Origin: Bacteroidaceae bacterium
GTDB taxonomy: Bacteria; Bacteroidota; Bacteroidia; Bacteroidales; Bacteroidaceae
NCBI GenBank assembly: GCA_017525235.1
Contig: JAFXTC010000055.1
Coordinates: forward strand, 1-39,032
Direction: 5' to 3'
DNA: 39,032 bases
Shown here: in pieces, positions 6,468 through 14,711 of the stretch
Layout: the number at the start of each line of letters is the position of its first letter
How positions within the stretch are numbered: the stretch's first letter is position 1
Program-made: the position numbers and the translations under genes
The notes under the pieces: generated by a model
The model's input: only the letters and a program-made list of their open reading frames with translations
What the model was told of the DNA's origin: nothing
Databases searched by the model: none

Positions 6468-7964
6468 ATGACCAATATGACTATAGAGGACATACAGGCA
6501 TTGATACATGGTGATGAGACTCGCACGTTGGAACTAAAGAAAACAACGGGCGAGTTGAAGGATGGAATACGTTCTGTTTGTGCTTTCCTCAATACGGCAG
6601 GCGGTTGGCTGTTCTTCGGCATTGCACCAACAACCCTGAAGATTCTTGGTCAGGAAGTGACCGACAATACACGAAAGGAGATTGCTCGTGAGATTGCTAA
6701 ATTGGAACCACTGATAGACCTGCCAGTAGAATACATTGATGTACCAGACCGTCCAGGTTGTCAAGTTATAGCTATCCATGTGGATGCTGCGGGGTATTGG
6801 AGTACGCCTTATACTTACGACAGTAAACCATACATACGGATAGAAAGCACTACCGTTGTTATGCCCCGTGATATGTTTGAGGACAGATTGATGCGGAGCA
6901 AAAACAACCGCTACAAATGGGAAGACCAAGTTTGTGAAGGTATCACCATTGCAGACTTGGAGGAACAGCGTATTCGTGGCGGAGTGCGTTTAGGTGTTGA
7001 ACGTGGTCGCATGCCAGCATCTTCGTTAATGGAAACGACTGAGAGCCTTGTTGAGAAACTGAAACTTACAACTTCTGACAGGAAATTGAAGAATGCTGCT
7101 GCTGCCTTGTTCCTTCATGACACCAGTCAGTTCCCCCAGTTCCTGCTTCGCATGGCTCGTTTCCGAGGTACCGACAAGAATGAGTTTATCGACAACCAGC
7201 GTGCCTACGGAAACTTCTTCACTCTCCTGGATGCTGGCATGGCATTCTTCTTCAAGCACCTCTCTATTAGCGGAAAGATTGTTGGTTTTACGAGAGAGGA
7301 GAAACTGGAAGTTCCTGCTGAAGCCCTACGTGAAGCATTGACGAATGCGCTCTGCCATCGGTTTTTCCACAATACAAGCAGTTCTGTAGGTATCGCCATA
7401 TATGATGACCGTATAGAGATTGAGAACTCTGGCCATTTGCCAGAGGAGTTAACCACAGAGACCATCAAGCAGTCACATCATTCCTTCCCACAGAACCCAA
7501 CCATTGCCGACGTGCTCTTCAAAACCACATTCTTGGAGAACTGGGGTAGCGGTGTCGGTCGCATCATGGATGCTTGTAGAGAGGCGAACCTTCCCGAACC
7601 AGAATACAACCAGAACACATCGGTTGTATGGGTCACATTCAAAAGAAACACCATACAACCGTACAACCATACAAGTTCACCACACAACCATACAACCATA
7701 CAAGCTCACCATACAACCTCTATGCACCCTTCTAAGGCTAAACGCCTAAAGAAATTCTTGTCGGTAGTTGGCGAAAAAGGTGCGAACCTGAAAACTTTGA
7801 TGGAAGAAATGAACTTGCGCAACAGGTCGAGCTTTGTTAATGCTTACATAACCCCAAACTTGGCAGAAGGGTATATAGCGATGCTATACCCAGAATCTCC
7901 CAATCATCCAATGCAGTCATACTACTTGACGAACAAGGGCAGAGAGGCCCTGAACAATCTATGA
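6468..7964 (+). CDS. AlbA-domain / ATPase / winged-helix regulator
   Basis: 498 residues from the ATG at 6468; the in-frame ATG at 6477 is equally possible. Residues about 18-135 are a Schlafen AlbA_2 (PF04326) domain (LELKKTTGELKDGIRSVCAF, AGGWLFFGIAP). About 285-385 resemble the GHKL-type HATPase_c_4 domain, with the N-box-like EALREALTNALCHRFF (N293), DDRIEIENSGHLP, and a glycine motif LENWGSGVGRIMDA. About 425-498 form a winged helix (LKTLMEEMNLRNRSSFVNAY). The order is that of the widespread 'ATP-binding protein / putative transcriptional regulator' family, whose function is poorly known. The 27-residue linker (about 394-420) is low-complexity His/Thr/Ser/Asn and is encoded by a tandem repeat. 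Single gene, possibly autoregulated. Confidence 0.85.
   Translation: MTNMTIEDIQALIHGDETRTLELKKTTGELKDGIRSVCAFLNTAGGWLFFGIAPTTLKILGQEVTDNTRKEIAREIAKLEPLIDLPVEYIDVPDRPGCQVIAIHVDAAGYWSTPYTYDSKPYIRIESTTVVMPRDMFEDRLMRSKNNRYKWEDQVCEGITIADLEEQRIRGGVRLGVERGRMPASSLMETTESLVEKLKLTTSDRKLKNAAAALFLHDTSQFPQFLLRMARFRGTDKNEFIDNQRAYGNFFTLLDAGMAFFFKHLSISGKIVGFTREEKLEVPAEALREALTNALCHRFFHNTSSSVGIAIYDDRIEIENSGHLPEELTTETIKQSHHSFPQNPTIADVLFKTTFLENWGSGVGRIMDACREANLPEPEYNQNTSVVWVTFKRNTIQPYNHTSSPHNHTTIQAHHTTSMHPSKAKRLKKFLSVVGEKGANLKTLMEEMNLRNRSSFVNAYITPNLAEGYIAMLYPESPNHPMQSYYLTNKGREALNNL
7650..7715 (+). repeat. Tandem repeat in the AlbA-gene linker
   Basis: Two 29-base units (7658-7686 and 7687-7715) differ at only three positions. 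They are built from 8-base subunits ACCATACA, and a further subunit precedes them at 7650-7657. Neither 8 nor 29 is a multiple of three, so gain or loss of one unit would shift the frame just before the winged-helix domain. Confidence 0.85.
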
Positions 7965-8338
7965 TTGCAAAGCAAACATAACGTTTTTGATAAAATGGAA
8001 GTTAAAAATGTTAAATCTTTATCTTTTCTCTATAAATTTGAATCTACACCATCACTTTTCTACCGTTTAACACGTAAATCGTTGATATAAAATAACATAC
8101 AAATACTTTGGCTGAAGATAAGCCCTTTGGTCTCGTTTACGACCTCCAAGGACGCAGAATGTACAATGGATTAAGGAGCGGTGTATAATATTCAGAATGG
8201 GAAAAAGTGATGGTTAAGTAAAGCTAATATCACTTTTTAACTTGATTATGAATAAAAAGTAAGTTGGATATAAAATTATCCAAGTTAAATAATAAATTTT
8301 CTAAGTTAATTATTCACATCCAGATTCCCTCAAATAAA
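7965..8338. other. Intergenic region with decayed gene end
   Basis: AT-rich and without an intact gene. It holds the remnant at 8108-8221 and a small inverted repeat TTGGATA (8264-8270) / TATCCAA (8277-8283). An isolated TAAATTTG at 8033-8040 lacks a -33 partner. Confidence 0.5.
8108..8221 (+). pseudogene. Decayed C-terminal tail of a secreted protein
   Basis: The frame from 8108 reads LAEDKPFGLVYDLQGRR and ends at RSGV plus stop. Shifting frame gives VYNIQNGKK, and another shift gives KVMVK plus stop at 8221. Together these rebuild the common Prevotella tail of the type 'YDLQGRR...GVYNIQNGKKVMVK', closely parallel to the tails of the BspA-like protein (FNIAGQR...GLYIVNGKKILKN) and the PL11 lyase in this window. 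Two small deletions explain the shifts. The body of the gene is gone. Confidence 0.65.
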
Positions 8339-8370
8339 TTTGGAGAATCTCTTGCTTATTCGTAATTTTG
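8339..8370 (+). promoter_or_regulatory. Bacteroidetes promoter of the phosphatase gene
   Basis: TTTG at 8339-8342, 20 bases, then TAATTTTG at 8363-8370: a full match to the consensus. Expected transcription start near 8377, about 28 bases before the ATG at 8405. Confidence 0.8.
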
Positions 8371-8404
8371 AGGTCGGAAAATAAGGTGTTTAAGAGTTTA
8401 AGAT

Positions 8405-9196
8405 ATGATTGATTCACTTGTAAAAATCGTTATTGAGGCTTCTTGCCTCATGCAGACCGAGGATTTTAGCATTTCCCAAAAGGGAGACGTCAGCAATATC
8501 GTTACATCGTCGGATATCGCAGTACAGGATTTCTTATGCCAGCATCTCAGCGTACTCCTTCCTGGTTGCGGTTTCCTCTGCGAAGAAGAAGATGCACATG
8601 ACCTTTCGCATGAATATGTGTGGATTATTGATCCCATCGACGGAACAGCCAACTACAGTCGGGGTATTCGTGAATGTGCCATCTGTGTGGGACTGAAACA
8701 CGGGAATCTTATGGAGGCGGCTGTTGTCTATCTGCCTCGTACCGACGAGCTCTTCACGGCTCAGCGTGGCAAGGGTGCCTTCCTGCATCATCCGCAAAGC
8801 GGCAAACCGTCGAAGCCTATTCATGTGAGTAATCGTCCCTTTGCAGACAGCATCATGTGTACGGCGCTGCCTGTCTATCATAAGGAATATGCTAACGTCT
8901 GTGCCCGGATTATTCGTGATGTTTTCTTGCAGTGCAACGATATCCGCAGGTTCGGAGCTGCCGCTGCGGAACTCTGCTATCTGGCTATGGGACGTTGTGA
9001 GATGTATTTTGAATACCTGCTCTCACCCTGGGACTTTGCCGCTGCCTCCCTGATTCTTGAAGAGGCGGGTGGGGTGCTCTGCAATCGTGAGGGGCAGCCA
9101 CTCGACAAGACAAAGCCCTCTGGTTGTCTTGCTGCCAACAGTCAGGAAAACCTAAACCGGCTCATCAAGTGTGTTGCTGGGGCGGCTCTGATATAG
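8405..9196 (+). CDS. Inositol-monophosphatase-family phosphatase (CysQ/SuhB-like)
   Basis: 263 residues, the usual length for the family. Key motifs: QKGDVSNIVTSSDIAVQ (25-41), the acidic pair E60/E61, the metal-binding DPIDGTANYSRG (76-87; D76, D79), and SPWDFAAASLILEEAGG (207-223; D210). These are the lithium-sensitive Mg2+ phosphatase signatures shared by inositol monophosphatase, CysQ (3'(2'),5'-bisphosphate nucleotidase) and fructose-1,6-bisphosphatase-type enzymes. The sequence alone does not decide the substrate, and there is no sulfate assimilation gene nearby. No signal peptide, so cytoplasmic. Single-gene transcript from its own promoter. Its 3' end overlaps the convergent BASS gene by 45 bases. 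Confidence 0.88.
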   Translation: MIDSLVKIVIEASCLMQTEDFSISQKGDVSNIVTSSDIAVQDFLCQHLSVLLPGCGFLCEEEDAHDLSHEYVWIIDPIDGTANYSRGIRECAICVGLKHGNLMEAAVVYLPRTDELFTAQRGKGAFLHHPQSGKPSKPIHVSNRPFADSIMCTALPVYHKEYANVCARIIRDVFLQCNDIRRFGAAAAELCYLAMGRCEMYFEYLLSPWDFAAASLILEEAGGVLCNREGQPLDKTKPSGCLAANSQENLNRLIKCVAGAALI

Positions 9197-10099
9197 TTTG
9201 GCTGCCAAGGCTCCGCTGAGATTATGCCATACACTGAAAATAGCTCCCGGGATTGTGGCGAGAGGAAAAGCAGCGAAATGAATGACGGCCAATGACGAGG
9301 CGAGACCGGAGTTTTGCATACCCACCTCGATACTGACCGCCACACACTTGGGCTTGGGCAGTCGTAAAAACTTACCAATGAAATAACCGATGCTCAACCC
9401 CAGCAGATTGTGTAGCATTACCACCACAACAACCAAGAAACCTCCAACCAAAAGACGATTGGCATTATGCGACACGACGATGCCAACAGTCAGCGCAATT
9501 GCTACAGAAGAGAAAGCAGGAAGGTAGGGCGTAATGGCTTTTGTAATGTTTGAAAAGTATTGCTGGCATATCAGACCAACGATGATGGGAGCAATAACCA
9601 CATAGACAATACTCAGCAGCATGCCCAGCGTATCGACATTGACCATCGTTCCTGCCATCAGCCACACCAATAGGGGAGTAAGCACGGGAGCAAGCAGTGT
9701 GGAGGTGGCTGTCATACCAACAGAGAGGGCAAGGTCGCCCTTGGCCAGATAGGTAATGACGTTTGATGCAGTTCCACCAGGACAACAGCCCACGAGAATA
9801 ACGCCCAGTGCCAACTCCTTTGGTAGTGCGAATGCCCACGTCAGCCCCAGAGCAAGCAACGGCATCACCGTGAATTGTGCCAGACAACCAATAAGAATGT
9901 CCTTGGGACGGCTTAATACAATTTTGAAATCATGCGGCGAGAGCGTCAAGCCCATGCCGAACATGATAACGCCCAGCATAGGATTGATGGCCCATGTGTC
10001 AATCCACGAGAATGAGGTTGGAACGATTAATGCCAAGGCTGCTACCAACAATACCATCGCGCCCATCCATCGCGCTATGAAATTACATATCTGTTTCAT
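9152..10099 (-). CDS. BASS-family (bile acid:Na+ symporter type) transporter
   Basis: 315 residues with about nine or ten hydrophobic helices. Two signatures define the BASS/SBF fold: VGCCPGGTASNVITYLAKGD (about 103-122; PGGTASN in the first discontinuous helix) and EVGMQNSGLASSLAV (about 258-272) in the second. Most similar in type to the YocS/PanS branch; bacterial members carry organic anions such as bile acids, pyruvate, pantoate or ketopantoate. It is the last gene of the operon reading from 20657, 46 bases after the lyase. By inference it could carry an acidic product or a metabolite linked to pectin breakdown. The substrate is not determined, and bile acids are only the family name. 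Confidence 0.85.
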   Translation of the reverse strand: MKQICNFIARWMGAMVLLVAALALIVPTSFSWIDTWAINPMLGVIMFGMGLTLSPHDFKIVLSRPKDILIGCLAQFTVMPLLALGLTWAFALPKELALGVILVGCCPGGTASNVITYLAKGDLALSVGMTATSTLLAPVLTPLLVWLMAGTMVNVDTLGMLLSIVYVVIAPIIVGLICQQYFSNITKAITPYLPAFSSVAIALTVGIVVSHNANRLLVGGFLVVVVVMLHNLLGLSIGYFIGKFLRLPKPKCVAVSIEVGMQNSGLASSLAVIHFAAFPLATIPGAIFSVWHNLSGALAAKLYQSRPSNTLDEPV

Positions 10100-10145
10100 C
10101 TGTTCTTTTTCTTCTGTATGTTAATGTTGATGTAAGGAATGACCC

Positions 10146-13100
10146 CTAATGTAACGGGTAGATTTTCTGTCCGTCAACAATGTTTATCTGTCCTTTTCGA
10201 ATGCTGTTTATACGTTGTCCATCAAGGGTGTAAATGGTCTTTTGTTTGTTCTTAACATCATTTACATTTGGCATGATATCCAATTCGTTATCATATTCTA
10301 CACGAAGTATTCCTTTATGTATGTCGGCAGTGCTCCAAACAAGACATCGTGCATCGTCGATGATGTTGTCTTCGAGTACTGGTGTTCCTGTAAATGAAGT
10401 AACATCTTTCCAAAGAACAATACTGTCGCCAACAGCCAAATTCTCTGCTGCCGTAGAGGCATAATGCAAGCGGATAGTACCGTTCATGGTGAGTTTAGAA
10501 ATGTTCTGTATAGAGGTTCCGCCCGTGTTTGTACTGGTGGCTGCCTGTGACACACCTAAATCCAGAACAGCGCCTTTGGCAAAGGTAACGTCTTTACCCC
10601 CAAAACGCATAATACCCGTTGTGGCTGTAGAGGAGGTGCCTACACGCAAGGTTCCACCATTTGCAATGGAATAGGAGCTGTTGGTGAGGCTACCGTTGGT
10701 TGCTGTGACACCCGAAAGGATTGCGTTCTTGTCTACGGCAAGAGATCCGGTGCCTATGGTGGCCCCACTCTTTATGTATAGCTCACCATCTTTGATGCGT
10801 GTGGCTCCTGAATGTGTGCTCTTGCCGCTGACGGTCATCTTGCACGTGCCTACCTTATTAAATATACACTTATTGGAACCGCCGTCGTCCTTAAAGGTAC
10901 CATCGAAGGTGAAGTCGCCTCCCGTCTCCCAACTGTTGCCCACATTCCATGTGTTACTGCCGCTAACGGCGCTCTGGTTCTGGAAGTTGGAGATGGGCTG
11001 GAGCAGTGAGCCTTTGCCTGTGAGTCGACCGATAGTAAACGATTTGCATACATTTGAAACGCTACAACCATCGGCAACGTCGAGTGTGGCGTTGGGCATA
11101 CCCGTAGAACCGTCGAAGGGCAGACAGATGGTCTTTGTGGTGTGCTTAATAGTGCCCTGGAATTGTGACCAGTCACCAGTGATACGCACGCGTTGCACAG
11201 TATTTCGGGGTATGATAGTAAGTGTACCTTCACCCGTAAGCTTGTTGGCATAGGCTGTATAATAGGTGCCAGTCAGCTGCCAGGTAGCACTCTTGCCCTT
11301 TGGTACAATAATGGCATGACTGGTGGCTTGCACATCATCGTATAGGGTGCCTGATTGCATCTCGATGCTCTTGACGGCTGTGTTGTTTTGTATGGCTACA
11401 TCGCCTCCTGCCATAACAAGGCAGTCGAGTGTGCCAGCCTGCATGAGATAGAGGCAGCCGTTACCTTTCTTCGTCAATACGGTACCGGAAAGGGCTGCGT
11501 TCATCTTAAAATCTGTAGCTATATTAAGAACGCCTCCTTTGTCGCCAATCATCTTCATGGGTGAGCCAGTCTCTGTGGCTTTAGTGACTTGCAGCGTGGC
11601 GCCATCCTCCATGGTGAAAAGATCGGCATTGCTGGTTAGGCCACCCAGGTTGCCCGTCTCGGTGTATTGATTGGATAGGGAACTGACGCGTACGGTTCCG
11701 CCCTTCAGGTGATTACCCCCGTTGTAGCTATTGGCAACGCTTATGGATATTGCTCCCGTGTTCAGTTTTGTAAACACAGCATTACCACTGATGCTTCCAC
11801 TACCCGAGAAGGTGTAGTTTTCGGTATTATCCACCGTAACAGAGGCGGGATAGACGTTGGTTTTTACGTTGACCGTCCTGCTCTGAGCCTCGTCGTTAAA
11901 TACAACGCTATCACCACCTACAAATGGGGTGTCGTCGCCTTCGAGCGAGAAATTAGGGGTCTCGGCATCATCCCAGGCATTGCCGTTTGCTCCCGTCCAG
12001 GTAACATTAGCGGCATCGCGCAAGCCAACAACTTCGACTATCAGTTTGCCATCTTCGATGAATACATTCTTCTTTTGGGTGTTCAAACCCTCGATGACGA
12101 GATTTGCGGCATCGCCTTCCAATTCATTAAATTCGGCAATGACGTATTTACCAGCGGCCATCAACTGTTCGCCATTGGCTAAATGTCCATTTAGTTCTAT
12201 GACGGGCATCAGGTATTCTGGACCGAACTGCGTCCAAACTGTGCCCGTCTTGCGCTCAATCTTCAAGACTTTGGTCTTAACGGCATCTGACTGTATGTCT
12301 GCGCTATAAAGATCTATGGAGAGTCGTGAGCCGAAACCAAGCGAAAGGGTATCAGTGGTGATTGTGCCCTGATGGTTGGCACCACCAGGACGAATGACGG
12401 AACCATAATCGGCTTGGATGCTCAGGAACTGACCGCCATCAGAGTTCAGCTCGGTATGACGGTTCATCCACAGCCGCGACTGCTGTAAGGTTCCGTCGAA
12501 GTTCAGCGTACCACCCCATACATCGGTATTGCCTGTATGGGTGAAGTCGGCTTTGGGCAGCGTAAGGATACCGTCGCCCTGCTTTACCAATCGGCCGTTA
12601 CCGCTAATGCCCGCGCCAGTAACCGTGCAGGTATAAGTGGCGTAGTTAATCTTGGCATTCTGGTTGGTGCTCTCGCTGGAGGCCGTTCCCTGTACCCATG
12701 TGGGCACATTGAAGGTAAGTACCTGTGGCTTTGAGCCAGCCTCGATACTTATGTTGCTGTTCTGTGTCTCGCACACTATAACGTGCTTACCATTGTGGGA
12801 AGCCCCGATAGAAGAACCGTCGGGCACATTTATGCGCCCCGTCATAGTCAATGGGGGAGGCGCTGTGGTGATGCCCTCCAATTCGCCCAGGAAGTAGCTG
12901 GGACGCGGGGATTGGTTGTAGCCACACATCTGCCATACCATAGCGTTACGATACTGATGGTCGTACCATAGCGAAGGGATGCGCCACTTGGTGGCTGTGG
13001 GGGTAGAATAGATACGGATGTTATTGTTGGAGGTGCGCATGATAATTTCCTCGCGCCAGTCGCCCAGAATGTCACCCTGATAGCAAGGCGTGCCCTTAGT

Positions 13101-14711
13101 ATCGTTGTTGGTCATAGATCCTGCACAGGTGTATATGGGAGTCCACGAGCCGTATTTGGCAACACCTCCTTCGGTATTCTTGCCATTCACATAATTAAAG
13201 GTCTCTTCACACAGGTCGCCATCCCAATATATGCGGAAGTTCTGGTTAATGCCTTCCTCTACGAGGTTGGTGTTCACTGCTGCTGTTACACTGCTCAAGG
13301 GCTTGCCACCTGTGGGGGTACAAATGCTGCCAGGATAGGTGTTGGAGAAGTTACCTGCCATACAACGACCCACATCCTTTGGTGCAGTATAGCGGAAGAA
13401 CACTTTTGATGTGGTGGCATCGCGATAATTGGTACCTGGGTCGTCCTCCATGCAGGCAAAAACCTCTTGTCCGTGATGATAAGGGTTCAGGTCGCCCACG
13501 TGCTCGGCATCGCCGTGTCCGAATCCTGTTGTGGAAAGCCCCTTACCATTGTCGTCTATGACCATTGAGCCAAACACAATCTCGTCGCGCCCATCCATAT
13601 CGACATCGGCAACGCAGTAGTTGTGATAACCCTGACCCTTCCATGGGCCATTTGTGTTGTTGAACCAACGCCACCGTTCGGTCAGTTTGTGTGTGGTGGG
13701 GTTAACATCGTAGGCAATCATCTTGTGACGTGTATAGATGCCTCGGGCTAGGAAGATGCTGGGTTTACAACCATCCAGATAGGGCGCACCGAAGAAGTGC
13801 TTCGAAGCACGGTGTCCGTATCCATCGCCCCATGCTTTGTTGACATCACTCTCGCCACTTTCAAGTAATTTGAGGGGGTAGGGCAGACATTGGTGTACCT
13901 TACCCGTCTGACCGTCGAGATAGAGTAGATATTCGCCTGTAGTGATGACAAACCAGTTAGTTCCACCACCTGTAGCAGCCCGGACATTGACGGAAGCATC
14001 GCCAACAGTATAGGTAGTTCCATTGGCTTGATGAATGACTGTTCCATCGCAGGCACGCATCACTACCTCGGCGCATCCGTCTTGGTCCCAGTCGTAAGCC
14101 ACTATGTTCTGTTCGTTGTTCTGGAAGTCGCCCATATTAGGACCGCAGTTGATCCACCACAGGCGGGTGCCGTCCATCTTCAGGCATTCCATGATGCTGT
14201 ATTCTTTGGTGGTAATGCCATCAATCACGGGACCGTTTTTGGGGTACGATTGTTCAATTTCGCTTTGGTTGTCGAACTTCATGAGAATCTCCAGTTCGCC
14301 GTCACCATCCACATCGGCACAGCAGGCATCGTTGGGGATGAGCGTACTCTTGATGCCCTCGTGCTTCAAAGAAATCTCCTTGTAGCTCGATGTCCAGGGA
14401 GATTGGGCAGTGCAAGGCGCTTGTTCCTGTCCGTTGACTACAGCAGTCACGGTGTAGGTGCTGCTAGCGGTGCCTTCAGAATCGGTGAAATTCGACACGC
14501 TCAAAGGGGTATCGTTCAGTTTCGTCCCATCTCGATATACATTGTAGGATACGTCGTAGTATTCATCGGCTTGTATGCGCCAACTTAGGAAAACGTTTTT
14601 GCCTACTTTCATTGCCACCAATCCACGGTCGAGGCGGTCGGTGTGACGTTGTGCTGTTGCCGTACCAACGGAAAACAGAATAAAACAGAGTGCAATTAGA
14701 ATCCTGACCAT
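10146..14711 (-). CDS. PL11 rhamnogalacturonan lyase with long beta-repeat tail
   Basis: 1521 residues, signal peptide to about 20 (VGTATA|Q). Residues about 21-100 are an Ig/FN3-like domain and about 105-615 a PL11 beta-propeller, with the calcium-binding repeats ADVDGDGELEILMKFD (133-148), DWDQDGCAEVV (207-217), ADVDMDGRDEIVFGS (368-382) and GDILGDWREEII (546-557). PL11 enzymes (YesW/YesX type) cleave the rhamnogalacturonan I backbone by beta-elimination and are usually about 600-650 residues long. Here roughly 850 further residues follow, rich in Gly/Thr/Asn with units such as GRLVKQGDGILTL and GNTDVWGGTLNFDG, typical of autotransporter-associated beta-strand repeats. The last 35 residues (YTLDGQRI...INIVDGQKIYPLH) are a sorting-type tail. 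Overlaps the dipeptidase gene by 16 bases. Probably surface-exposed. Confidence 0.88.
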   Translation of the reverse strand: MVRILIALCFILFSVGTATAQRHTDRLDRGLVAMKVGKNVFLSWRIQADEYYDVSYNVYRDGTKLNDTPLSVSNFTDSEGTASSTYTVTAVVNGQEQAPCTAQSPWTSSYKEISLKHEGIKSTLIPNDACCADVDGDGELEILMKFDNQSEIEQSYPKNGPVIDGITTKEYSIMECLKMDGTRLWWINCGPNMGDFQNNEQNIVAYDWDQDGCAEVVMRACDGTVIHQANGTTYTVGDASVNVRAATGGGTNWFVITTGEYLLYLDGQTGKVHQCLPYPLKLLESGESDVNKAWGDGYGHRASKHFFGAPYLDGCKPSIFLARGIYTRHKMIAYDVNPTTHKLTERWRWFNNTNGPWKGQGYHNYCVADVDMDGRDEIVFGSMVIDDNGKGLSTTGFGHGDAEHVGDLNPYHHGQEVFACMEDDPGTNYRDATTSKVFFRYTAPKDVGRCMAGNFSNTYPGSICTPTGGKPLSSVTAAVNTNLVEEGINQNFRIYWDGDLCEETFNYVNGKNTEGGVAKYGSWTPIYTCAGSMTNNDTKGTPCYQGDILGDWREEIIMRTSNNNIRIYSTPTATKWRIPSLWYDHQYRNAMVWQMCGYNQSPRPSYFLGELEGITTAPPPLTMTGRINVPDGSSIGASHNGKHVIVCETQNSNISIEAGSKPQVLTFNVPTWVQGTASSESTNQNAKINYATYTCTVTGAGISGNGRLVKQGDGILTLPKADFTHTGNTDVWGGTLNFDGTLQQSRLWMNRHTELNSDGGQFLSIQADYGSVIRPGGANHQGTITTDTLSLGFGSRLSIDLYSADIQSDAVKTKVLKIERKTGTVWTQFGPEYLMPVIELNGHLANGEQLMAAGKYVIAEFNELEGDAANLVIEGLNTQKKNVFIEDGKLIVEVVGLRDAANVTWTGANGNAWDDAETPNFSLEGDDTPFVGGDSVVFNDEAQSRTVNVKTNVYPASVTVDNTENYTFSGSGSISGNAVFTKLNTGAISISVANSYNGGNHLKGGTVRVSSLSNQYTETGNLGGLTSNADLFTMEDGATLQVTKATETGSPMKMIGDKGGVLNIATDFKMNAALSGTVLTKKGNGCLYLMQAGTLDCLVMAGGDVAIQNNTAVKSIEMQSGTLYDDVQATSHAIIVPKGKSATWQLTGTYYTAYANKLTGEGTLTIIPRNTVQRVRITGDWSQFQGTIKHTTKTICLPFDGSTGMPNATLDVADGCSVSNVCKSFTIGRLTGKGSLLQPISNFQNQSAVSGSNTWNVGNSWETGGDFTFDGTFKDDGGSNKCIFNKVGTCKMTVSGKSTHSGATRIKDGELYIKSGATIGTGSLAVDKNAILSGVTATNGSLTNSSYSIANGGTLRVGTSSTATTGIMRFGGKDVTFAKGAVLDLGVSQAATSTNTGGTSIQNISKLTMNGTIRLHYASTAAENLAVGDSIVLWKDVTSFTGTPVLEDNIIDDARCLVWSTADIHKGILRVEYDNELDIMPNVNDVKNKQKTIYTLDGQRINSIRKGQINIVDGQKIYPLH

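Noticed and set aside
8033-8040. TAAATTTG as a promoter for a gene after the AlbA regulator
   Set aside because: No TTTG partner at the right distance and no intact gene follows until 8405, which has its own promoter.
14028-14588. Plus-strand 186-codon ORF opposite the PL11 gene
   Set aside because: Antisense shadow of the calcium-binding propeller repeats of the lyase.
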